A DNA stretch of 10,220 bases from Aquitalea sp. (GTDB lineage Bacteria > Pseudomonadota > Gammaproteobacteria > Burkholderiales > Chromobacteriaceae): positions 1 through 10,220 of the forward strand of contig JAFANL010000182.1 of the NCBI GenBank assembly GCA_019232735.1, in the 5' to 3' direction. Shown piece by piece: positions 1 through 5,988 of the stretch; within the stretch, counting starts at the first letter, position 1, and each line of letters opens with the position of its first letter. A model generated the notes under the pieces. That model made no database searches. It was not told the DNA's origin and saw nothing but the letters and a program-made list of their open reading frames with translations. Both the position numbers and the translations under genes were made by a program.

Positions 1-435
1 ATCAATACGCTGATTGCTAAAGCACGCACGGCCAACATCCCCATTTTTGCCGTGCGCCACACCGGGCCACAAAACTCCCCGATCGCAGCAGGCAGCCCAT
101 TCTGGCAACTGCACCCCGATCTGAAACTGAACGCCACGGTGGATACACTGATTGATAAAACCAAGCCCAGTTGTTTCAGCGGCACTGCGCTAGCCGAGCA
201 ACTGAGGCAAGCCGGGATTCAGCAATTGTTTATTACCGGCCTGAAAACCCAATACTGCATCGATACCAACTGCCGTATCGCGGCCGATATGGGCCTGAAT
301 CCAGTACTGGTCTCTGATGCACACAGCTGTATGGACACGCCAATTCTGTCTGCTCAGGTGATCATTGATCATCACAACGCTACGCTGGGTGGACCCTTCG
401 TTAGGCTCCTAACAACAGAGGACGTCGTTTTCTAA
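1..435 (+). CDS. Isochorismatase-family cysteine hydrolase, 3' part
   Basis: The reading frame is open from the first base, so the gene starts upstream of the window; the GTG at 52 is internal. The 144 visible residues are the C-terminal four fifths of a family usually about 180 residues long. These enzymes use an Asp-Lys-Cys triad to hydrolyse amides or related bonds in small molecules such as nicotinamide or ureides. The Lys is seen at visible residue 53 in DKTKPSCFSGT, and the nucleophile at Cys86 in GLKTQYCIDTNCR. The Asp would lie in the missing N-terminus. The C-terminal HHNATLGG stretch is also common in the family. Substrate cannot be told. The gene converges with the minus-strand operon across a 234-base gap and is probably unrelated to it. 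Confidence 0.9.
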   Translation: MNTLIAKARTANIPIFAVRHTGPQNSPIAAGSPFWQLHPDLKLNATVDTLIDKTKPSCFSGTALAEQLRQAGIQQLFITGLKTQYCIDTNCRIAADMGLNPVLVSDAHSCMDTPILSAQVIIDHHNATLGGPFVRLLTTEDVVF

Positions 436-533
436 AGATGTTGCAGAGCGGGAGTTACCACTTATGCGATAGGCCTCCATGAACGGCTGCTCCACTGCAG
501 TAACCCGTCCGATCATGCATAGTCACTGGATGC

Positions 534-594
534 CTGCTTTGGCCGACCAACAGCCGGTGGTCAAGCTTGGTCGGCGGCAGTTCGGCCGAAGCAG
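534..594. repeat. Nested inverted repeats in the convergent intergenic gap
   Basis: Two overlapping dyads are visible. The outer pairs 534-546 (CTGCTTTGGCCGA) with 582-594 (TCGGCCGAAGCAG), 12 of 13 positions complementary. The inner pairs 542-550 (GCCGACCAA) perfectly with 567-575 (TTGGTCGGC). They share bases, so they are alternative folds. The right arm also contains the 10-base palindrome TTCGGCCGAA at 581-590. No U-tract follows on either strand, so this is not a classical terminator, although it could slow polymerase between the two converging genes. The GGCCGAA/AAGCAG composition suggests a dispersed intergenic repeat; that is inference. The rest of 436-669 holds nothing else that I recognise. 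Confidence 0.6.
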
Positions 595-669
595 TCTTTC
601 GATAGGTTGATGGGCAGTGACTGTTTTACACAGAATTTCGGACATACCCGAGCCAGACTACGCTATAAC

Positions 670-1647
670 TCACCCCTGTTCTCGCTCCAGTATTTGTTTG
701 GCCAAATGGTACCCACTCAGCCAAGCACCTTCTACCTTGCCTCCATGCAGCCAGTCGCCACACAGCCCAATGCCCAGTGCTACATCCCAGACACTGCCGG
801 TATCGCCTGCCTCACAGTCGGCGTAGCGCCAACGGTGTGCAGAGCTGGATACCACGTGGGGTCCACCCAGTTGCTCAAATGCCATCAGCAGATCTTGTGT
901 AACGCTAGAGGCGTCATCTTCCAGATGCTCGGTGCTCCAGTGCACATTTGCTTGCAATACCCAACATTCCTGTCCGCTGCGGCCAGGTTTGCTGTTGTTA
1001 CGGGCCAGCCAACGAAGTGGGCCTGAATTGACAAAAGCAGCCTCAAATTCGATTTGCGCAGGTTCCTCAAGTTGCGCTATGACAGTCCAGCAAGGCAGCA
1101 TGCTGTGGGCTGTCGCCAAGGTGGAAAGAAAGGGAGACGCTTGTTTCAGCAGCGAAGCTGCTTGGGGTGATGGTAGTGCCACGACTATCTGAGAATAAAT
1201 TCCAGAAAGTAGACCATGTTCAACACTGCTTAGCTGCCAGCCATCAGCGGTGTGGATCAGCCCCTGGATAGTGTGACTGGTACGGACCTCCAGCCCGTCA
1301 GCCAAGGCTTTGACCGGCGCAGACATGCCTGGTACTCCAACGTAGCGTATTGGCGCGTCATGTGCGGGTACATGATTGCTGCCCAGTACGACGGGGTTGG
1401 TCTGCCAGACGTCGACACAACCTTTACTCTGCCAGTGCTCGACCTGCTGCTGGAAGAGTGGATGGAGAGCCGTGAAATATTGCGCACCGTGATCCGCCTG
1501 CCAGCCTTCTCCCCGCCGCGTACAAAGGCGGCCCCCCAGTCCACGGCTTTTATCAAAGACAACAACGTGATGACCGGCATCACGCAAGGTGGCGGCGCAA
1601 GAAAGGCCGGCGATGCCGGCGCCGATGATGGCGATGGATTGCTTCAT
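670..1647 (-). CDS. Renalase-like FAD-dependent NAD(P)H-isomer oxidase
   Basis: A 325-residue flavoprotein resembling bacterial renalase, which in Pseudomonas oxidises the misreduced 1,2- and 1,6-dihydro isomers of NAD(P) back to NAD(P)+, passing electrons to O2. Seen: N-terminal dinucleotide-binding GAGIAG (9-14) with Asp32 ending beta2, the SRGLGGRLCTRR signature (34-45), DHGAQYFTA, the middle segment GPLRWLARNNSKPGR, and the C-terminal FAD segment CGDWLHGGKVEGAWLS (296-311). No signal peptide, so cytosolic. It is the last gene of the operon, 22 bases after the DUF2389 stop. An AGGA lies 13 bases before the ATG, rather far, so translation may rely on the upstream gene. Family call is firm; substrate is inferred from similarity. 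The alternative label is generic NAD(P)/FAD-dependent amine oxidase. Confidence 0.85.
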   Translation of the reverse strand: MKQSIAIIGAGIAGLSCAATLRDAGHHVVVFDKSRGLGGRLCTRRGEGWQADHGAQYFTALHPLFQQQVEHWQSKGCVDVWQTNPVVLGSNHVPAHDAPIRYVGVPGMSAPVKALADGLEVRTSHTIQGLIHTADGWQLSSVEHGLLSGIYSQIVVALPSPQAASLLKQASPFLSTLATAHSMLPCWTVIAQLEEPAQIEFEAAFVNSGPLRWLARNNSKPGRSGQECWVLQANVHWSTEHLEDDASSVTQDLLMAFEQLGGPHVVSSSAHRWRYADCEAGDTGSVWDVALGIGLCGDWLHGGKVEGAWLSGYHLAKQILEREQG

Positions 1648-1669
1648 GGATGTCTGGTTTTCCTAAGGA

Positions 1670-1894
1670 TCAGTGCCAGCCTTGCTGCCAGTCTTCGGCA
1701 TTGGTCAGCGTTTTCCAAGAGATTATGCGGCTATGCCGGCTGTACACGGCTTCCAGCTCCACCTCTGTGATGGGAGCCTGTGGATCCTCTGGATGTAGCA
1801 CGCGTACCACCAGGAAGTGTTTTTCCTTGTTGCTTGGCTGCAATGCGGTCCATTTGCTTAACAGCAGCTTGCGAGGGTTGAGTTTGCTGCTCAT
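1670..1894 (-). CDS. Small Trp-rich DUF2389 (TIGR02450) protein
   Basis: A 74-residue protein matching the tryptophan-rich family TIGR02450/DUF2389 over its whole length. The conserved opening NPRKLLLSKWTALQPSNKEK and the closing DWQQGWH with two Trp are both present; Trp occurs at 15, 60, 68 and 73. It has no membrane segment or signal peptide. The family has no known function, but it recurs beside photolyase and lipocalin genes. It starts three bases after the lipocalin stop and has no clear Shine-Dalgarno sequence, so it is probably translated by coupling to the lipocalin. The short basic and aromatic composition would fit a nucleic-acid or protein partner, but nothing in the sequence proves that. 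Confidence 0.85.
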   Translation of the reverse strand: MSSKLNPRKLLLSKWTALQPSNKEKHFLVVRVLHPEDPQAPITEVELEAVYSRHSRIISWKTLTNAEDWQQGWH

Positions 1895-1897
1895 GGC

Positions 1898-2440
1898 TCA
1901 ATCATCACGACGGGTCTGGCTGACCTGGATCAGCTTGTCGGTGTCAAAGCCCAGTTGCCGCGCCTGTGTCAGCAGATTGGTCAGCACTGCATCCGGTAGG
2001 TGTTTGTCGCGCGCCAGAATCCACAGATAAGAACGATCATTACCCACCACCATGGACCAGCGGTAATCAGGGTCCAGTGCTACGACGTGATAGCCGCCAT
2101 AGAAGGGCCCGAAGAAGGACACTTTCAAGGAGCCGCTGTGCGGGTCGCCATTGAACAAAGCCCGACCGTCTGCCTGTTTCCAGCTCCCGGTTTCACCATC
2201 AAAGCCACGGTTGATCACGCTGACACTGCCATCCGCCTTCGGTGCGTAGCTGGCGCTGACATCGCTCAGGCCGTGCTCGAAACTGTGGTCCAGCCTGACA
2301 ATTTCATACCACTTGCCACTATAGCGCTGTAATTCGAAGCCACTAACCGGGGTAATGCCTGGTGGTGGCAAGGTGGAGCAGGCGGACAGCAACACACCGC
2401 AGCCGATGAGGAGGAAGTGCGATAGTCGAGGAAGGTGCAT
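1898..2440 (-). CDS. Blc-type outer-membrane lipocalin lipoprotein
   Basis: A 180-residue lipoprotein. The signal peptide (1-20) ends in the lipobox LSAC with lipidated Cys21. Ser at +2 is not a retention signal, so sorting to the outer membrane is expected. The lipocalin signature is GKWYEIVRLDHSFE (from residue 42), followed by the NRGFDGETGSWKQADGRA and VVALDPDYRWSMVVG strands typical of bacterial lipocalin Blc. Such proteins bind fatty acids or lysophospholipids, and here that would suit scavenging damaged or modified acyl chains. The start has a good AAGGA 7-8 bases upstream. It begins 21 bases after the photolyase stop, and its stop is three bases before DUF2389. Ligand is inferred. Confidence 0.92.
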   Translation of the reverse strand: MHLPRLSHFLLIGCGVLLSACSTLPPPGITPVSGFELQRYSGKWYEIVRLDHSFEHGLSDVSASYAPKADGSVSVINRGFDGETGSWKQADGRALFNGDPHSGSLKVSFFGPFYGGYHVVALDPDYRWSMVVGNDRSYLWILARDKHLPDAVLTNLLTQARQLGFDTDKLIQVSQTRRDD

Positions 2441-2461
2441 GGTGTTTTCCTTGATGATGGG

Positions 2462-3991
2462 TTACAGGGTTTCCAGCCCTTGCAAAATATGTTGGGCACT
2501 ACTGTTCAGCGCAGCTAGCTCGCTATCGCTCATCTGATTCAGCTGCTTGTAGACCAGAGCCAGGCGAGGGTTGTGCTCCAGCCGTGTGCGTTGGCGGCGA
2601 AAGAAATCCCAGTACAGGGCATTGAACGGGCAGGCATCCTGGCCGTGGCGTGCCTCGCGCCGATAGCGGCAGCTTCCGCAATAGTTGCTCATGCGGTGCA
2701 GGTAGGCATGGCCTGAAACATAGGGCTTGCTGGCCAGCAGACCACCATCGGCAAACTGGCTCATCCCCAAGGTATTCGGTAGCTCAACCCACTCGAAAGC
2801 ATCAATGTACACGCCCAGATACCATTCATGCAGCGCCTGGGGTGATAGGCCGGCCAGCAGGGAAAAGTTGCCGATAACCATCAGTCGCTGTATGTGGTGG
2901 GCATAGGCATCTCTCAGCGACTGACCAATCGCGTGGGCCAGGCAGCGCATGTCGGTGCGGCCATGCCAGAACCAGCCGGGTAAGGGGCGATGATGCTGGA
3001 ACACATTGCTGTGGGCATAGTCCGGCATGCGTGCCCAGTACACACCGCGCACATATTCGCGCCAGCCAAGAATCTGGCGGATGAAACCTTCCACCGCCGC
3101 CAGCGGCGCTGCTCCGGCCAGCCAGGCTTGCTCGGCAGCGGTCACCACTTCGCGCGGCGACAGCATCTTGGTGTTCAGTGCGAAAGACAGCAGTGAATGA
3201 AACAGCCGTGGTTCATCGCTGTGCATGGCATCCTGATAGTCACCAAAGCGTGGCAGGACCTGGCTGATGAAATCATCCAGTTGGTGCAGTGCCTCATCGC
3301 GGTTGAGCGGCCAGCGCATGGCCTCGGCACAAGGGTGGCCGAAGGAGGAAATGCCTGCATCTTGTAAGGTTTGCCATAATTGACGGTGGTCGTGGCAGGG
3401 ACGCGTATCGGGTGGGGCTGGCGGTTCGCCACGCCAAGCCTTGCGATTATCCTGATCAAAATTCCATTTGCCGCCGACGGGTTTGCCGTCGTCATCAAGC
3501 AGCACGCAATGTTGCTTGCGCATCTGTCGATAAAAGATTTCCATGCGCCACTGCGTCTTGCCGGCAAACAACTGGCCTGCTTCATGGCGGCGGGTATAGA
3601 AATGTTCGCTATCGACGGCCTGGCAGGGAATGGTCTGTCGGGCTGCCCAAGCCTGCAATTGCTGGTCCAGACGCCATTCGTCCGGCAACTGCCAGCGAAA
3701 GGCGCTCGCCTGATAGTGCTGTAGCAGTGCGTCCAGGTTGTCCCCCAGCGCACCGCGATTGGACGGGTGATCAATGCTGACATAGCGCACTCGATGGCCT
3801 TTTGCTTTAAGCCAACGGGCAAAGTCACGCATGGCCGCCAGCACGGCCAGCAGCTTTTGCGCGTGATGCAGCACATAGCCGGTTTCCTGACGCAGCTCTA
3901 GCAGCAGGTAAACCACTTCGTCGCACGGCTGGGCAAACCAGCTGTGTTGCGGGTTGAGCTGGTCACCCAGTAGCAGTCTCAGCTCGGTCAT
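2462..3991 (-). CDS. phrB: FeS-containing (6-4) photolyase (DPRP/PhrB family)
   Basis: A 509-residue cryptochrome/photolyase of the deoxyribodipyrimidine photolyase-related class, which uses FAD, a lumazine antenna and a 4Fe-4S cluster to repair (6-4) photoproducts under blue light. It opens with TELRLLLGDQLNPQHSWF. Cys350, Cys438, Cys441 and Cys454 fall at the same numbers as I recall for the cluster ligands of Agrobacterium PhrB, and His366 in AYAHHIQRLMV matches the active-site His of that enzyme. ELPNTLGMSQFADGG is the conserved FAD-domain segment. I chose the ATG at 3991, which overlaps the stop of the upstream remnant as ATGA and has GGGGGA 4 bases upstream; a GTG at 4003 would add four residues and break the PhrB numbering. 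Not to be confused with the CPD photolyase also called PhrB in E. coli. Confidence 0.95.
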   Translation of the reverse strand: MTELRLLLGDQLNPQHSWFAQPCDEVVYLLLELRQETGYVLHHAQKLLAVLAAMRDFARWLKAKGHRVRYVSIDHPSNRGALGDNLDALLQHYQASAFRWQLPDEWRLDQQLQAWAARQTIPCQAVDSEHFYTRRHEAGQLFAGKTQWRMEIFYRQMRKQHCVLLDDDGKPVGGKWNFDQDNRKAWRGEPPAPPDTRPCHDHRQLWQTLQDAGISSFGHPCAEAMRWPLNRDEALHQLDDFISQVLPRFGDYQDAMHSDEPRLFHSLLSFALNTKMLSPREVVTAAEQAWLAGAAPLAAVEGFIRQILGWREYVRGVYWARMPDYAHSNVFQHHRPLPGWFWHGRTDMRCLAHAIGQSLRDAYAHHIQRLMVIGNFSLLAGLSPQALHEWYLGVYIDAFEWVELPNTLGMSQFADGGLLASKPYVSGHAYLHRMSNYCGSCRYRREARHGQDACPFNALYWDFFRRQRTRLEHNPRLALVYKQLNQMSDSELAALNSSAQHILQGLETL

Positions 3992-4092
3992 GCTGTCCCC
4001 CACACGGCCCAGTACGCATGGTCGACAGCCAGCAAGACTGGCTTGCCATGCAGGCGCAAATCGTCGCGAAAACAGTAGAGAATAGTCCGCAT
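3988..4092 (-). pseudogene. Remnant of the N-terminus of a photolyase/DASH-type cryptochrome
   Basis: A 34-codon open frame, ATG to TGA, fills the space between DUF2256 and the FeS photolyase. Its first 21 residues, MRTILYCFRDDLRLHGKPVL, read like the start of a photolyase or DASH cryptochrome, whose usual opening is YWFRNDLRLHDNPAL. Trp is replaced by Cys, and the aromatic/His region drifts after residue 24. The rest of the roughly 430-500-residue protein is absent and the next gene follows directly, so a deletion is the simplest explanation. It is unrelated in frame and fold class to the DPRP gene downstream. It starts four bases after the DUF2256 stop without a Shine-Dalgarno sequence and ends in ATGA over the photolyase start, so it may still be translated as a coupling peptide. 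Confidence 0.7.
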
Positions 4093-4096
4093 GATG

Positions 4097-4243
4097 TCAG
4101 TGCTGCCGGCGGCAGCGTTCTGAGCAATATTTCACTGTATCCCAGCACTGGGCCCATTTGCGCCGCCAGCTCATGGGTCTGCCACAGGCGATACAAGGTT
4201 TGGCTGGTAGGCTGGATTTATTGCCCTTGAAGCGGTTGCTCAT
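4097..4243 (-). CDS. DUF2256 small zinc-ribbon-like protein
   Basis: A 48-residue protein: a basic start MSNRFKGNKSSLPAKPC, then CIACGRP (Cys17, Cys20), SWRRKWAQCWD (Cys33) and VKYCSERCRR (Cys40, Cys44). The CxxC pair, the central W+KKW-type segment and the CSxxC pair are the hallmarks of DUF2256, a family often found beside, or fused to, photolyase and cryptochrome genes. The two CxxC/CxxxC pairs can bind one Zn. Function is unknown; a nucleic-acid or photolyase partner role is inference. Its ATG overlaps the TGA of the SnoaL-like gene as ATGA (4240-4243), so translation is probably coupled; no strong Shine-Dalgarno sequence is seen. It is easily missed because of its size. Confidence 0.9.
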   Translation of the reverse strand: MSNRFKGNKSSLPAKPCIACGRPMSWRRKWAQCWDTVKYCSERCRRQH

Positions 4244-4746
4244 TGGGTTCCGCTCTCGTCACGTACCGATAGCATGCGACGCAACAAACGTAGTGGAGGT
4301 CCGATCAGTGGCAGCTTGTGCAGTAATTCCTCGGCTGAGTCCCAGTAGTCCCGATGCTGGATAACCTTGCCACTGGCATTGAAGCGCAAGTAGCTCCCAC
4401 CATGTAGCAGAAAGTCCTTGCCGCCTTTGCGGAACTGAAAGTCCCAGGTGATGAATACCTGCTCACCGTCCAGCATTTGTTCGCGAATGATGAAGACCGG
4501 CGTTTCCAGCATCTTGAACATGTGCTGGAACACCGCAGTAATCCCTTCCCGGTTTTGTACCGTATTGAACGGGTCCTTGAAGCTGGCTGTGGCGTCATAG
4601 AAGTTGCCAATATCCGATAGCGTTTCCGGGCTCAAATGGCTGTACCAGTGAAGCAGCTTTGCCAATTGCGGTCTCAGTTGCGTACCAGATGGCGCAGCAA
4701 GGGCAGTCTCAGACAGTACGGTAGTTTCGCGAGCAGCTTGATCCAT
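4240..4746 (-). CDS. SnoaL/NTF2-like family protein
   Basis: A 168-residue protein with the cone-shaped alpha+beta fold of the NTF2/SnoaL superfamily: an initial helix (LAKLLHWYSHLSPETLSDI), then FYDATASFKDPFNTVQNREGI, a helix FQHMFKMLETP, and strands FIIREQMLDGEQVFITWDFQF and GGSYLRFNASGKVIQHRDYWD. Members bind or turn over small hydrophobic molecules, or serve as scaffolds; homologues sit in similar CFA-synthase/photolyase clusters. No catalytic residue can be assigned with confidence. The ATG at 4746 lies 73 bases inside the SDR gene, with AGG 9 bases upstream. A later TTG at 4665 would remove the overlap but has no better signal. Ends in an ATGA overlap with DUF2256. Confidence 0.85.
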   Translation of the reverse strand: MDQAARETTVLSETALAAPSGTQLRPQLAKLLHWYSHLSPETLSDIGNFYDATASFKDPFNTVQNREGITAVFQHMFKMLETPVFIIREQMLDGEQVFITWDFQFRKGGKDFLLHGGSYLRFNASGKVIQHRDYWDSAEELLHKLPLIGPPLRLLRRMLSVRDESGTQ

Positions 4747-5456
4747 AGCGTAAACCTGCGAGGAAAATGGATTTCAAAACAACCACGCTCCAGGCCATGC
4801 ACAATACGTGCGGCCGCTTCGTCCGGGCTGATGATTGCCGGCATCGGGAAATCGTTGAGTGCGGTCAGTCGTGTGGTGACAAAGCCGGGATTGATGAGAT
4901 AGACATTCAGGCAATACCGCTTGAGTTCGGCATACAGTAGCTCGGCCAGATTGATCAATGCGGCTTTGCTGGGCCCATATACGCTAGCACCGGGTAGTCC
5001 GAGATAACCGGCTACGCTAGCCACGATGGCAATGCCGCCGGAACGCCGTGCCATCAAGTCTGGAAGCATGGTTTCCAGGCCGAAATACACGCCTGCCAGG
5101 TTGGTATCCAGGGTTTGCCGTACCTGTTCCGCATGAAGTTGCCAGCTTTGTTCTGGCCGGTAATCTGCGGCACAGAAAATGACAAGATCCGGTAGGTGGT
5201 TCTGTGTATGCAGTTGTGTCCAGCATTGACGCCAGGAGACGGGATCGGTGACATCGTGTAACAGTACCTCAGCATGCGCATACCCAGCGGCTACTTGTCG
5301 CAATGCAGTTTCGCGCCGTGCTGACAGTACCACGTTGGCACCTTTTTCCAGTAAGTGACACGCTAGCGCAGCACCGATACCACTGGATGCCCCAATTAGC
5401 CACACGCGTCGGCCAGACCAAGTGCGAATGGGGATATTTGGAGGTGCAAATGGCAT
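4674..5456 (-). CDS. SDR-family NAD(P)-dependent oxidoreductase
   Basis: A 260-residue classical short-chain dehydrogenase. Seen: cofactor motif GASSGIG (22-28), Asn119 in DTNLAG, catalytic Ser147, Tyr160 and Lys164 (SVAGYLGLPGASVYGPSK), and INPGFVTT (188-195) after the active site. The usual NNAG is replaced by FCAAD. The C-terminal tail LLAKLPYCLRLPLLRHLVRN is basic and amphipathic and could touch the membrane, which would suit a lipid or acyl substrate (inference). I chose ATG 5456 over an upstream ATG at 5492 because AAGGAG stands exactly 7 bases before it and overlaps the DUF3833 stop, leaving a four-base gap. The substrate is not known; the cluster suggests an oxidised or modified fatty-acyl chain. 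Confidence 0.92.
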   Translation of the reverse strand: MPFAPPNIPIRTWSGRRVWLIGASSGIGAALACHLLEKGANVVLSARRETALRQVAAGYAHAEVLLHDVTDPVSWRQCWTQLHTQNHLPDLVIFCAADYRPEQSWQLHAEQVRQTLDTNLAGVYFGLETMLPDLMARRSGGIAIVASVAGYLGLPGASVYGPSKAALINLAELLYAELKRYCLNVYLINPGFVTTRLTALNDFPMPAIISPDEAAARIVHGLERGCFEIHFPRRFTLWIKLLAKLPYCLRLPLLRHLVRN

Positions 5457-5460
5457 GGCC

Positions 5461-5988
5461 TTACTCCTTGCGGAAAAACAGGCTGACATCACCCAGCCCG
5501 AAGCCGAATTTGCTCATGTGCGCGCTATTGAGCATGGTGTGATTGTCTTGCAGGAACATCCAGTCATCGAAATCCACTGCCCACACTCGCCCGTCTAGCG
5601 GTAAAAGCAGGCTGTATCTCCAGTGCAGCGCATTGCCAGCCACTTCGCCTTGAGCCTCACCGATTACGTCCGCCGCTGTACCGCGCCACAGGCCATTTCC
5701 TTTGGGTTCGAGTCGCCAGCTGCGTTGTTGGCGTGTTCCATCAGCGTAAAGAAAGCGTTCATCGAGAATCAGCGCATTACCGTCGCGGTGACCATTGATA
5801 TCGACGCTAAAACGCTTGATCAACTTTCCGCTACGGTCACGGAACATTCCCCAGGCCTGGGTGTGGCCAGAGAAAAACTGGTACAAATCCAGCTTGGGTG
5901 TATTGTCCTGGTAGCTTTGTATGTCAGGCGTACTGCAAGCAGCCAGTAGTGGCACTACCGCCAGCAGCCAGGCGCACAGGCGAGTCAT
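5461..5988 (-). CDS. DUF3833 lipoprotein
   Basis: A 175-residue lipoprotein of the DUF3833 family. The signal peptide MTRLCAWLLAVVPLLAAC ends in the lipobox LAAC with Cys18; Ser19 points to the outer membrane. Typical family segments are FFSGHTQAWGMFRDRSG (38-54), YADGTRQQRSWRLEP, WAVDFDDWMFLQDN and the closing SAHMSKFGFGLGDVSLFFRK. The predicted beta-rich body may form a small lipid-binding sheet, but function is unknown. It begins in an ATGA overlap with the CFA-synthase-like gene and is nearly always found beside it and the SDR, which implies a role in the same envelope lipid pathway. Confidence 0.92.
   Translation of the reverse strand: MTRLCAWLLAVVPLLAACSTPDIQSYQDNTPKLDLYQFFSGHTQAWGMFRDRSGKLIKRFSVDINGHRDGNALILDERFLYADGTRQQRSWRLEPKGNGLWRGTAADVIGEAQGEVAGNALHWRYSLLLPLDGRVWAVDFDDWMFLQDNHTMLNSAHMSKFGFGLGDVSLFFRKE

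Noticed and set aside
449..600. About 48 open codons on the minus strand in the convergent gap, possible small gene
   Set aside because: No start codon with ribosome site, and the stretch is dominated by inverted repeats; more likely non-coding or a remnant.
607..1026. 139-codon plus-strand open frame
   Set aside because: It lies mostly antisense to the well-supported renalase-like gene and shows no family-like sequence.
3175..3876. 233-codon minus-strand open frame inside the photolyase gene
   Set aside because: Frame-shifted shadow of the photolyase; composition is unlike a protein and no motif is seen.
3963..4196. 77-codon minus-strand open frame
   Set aside because: It is in another frame across the DUF2256 gene, the photolyase remnant and the photolyase start, which together explain this stretch better.
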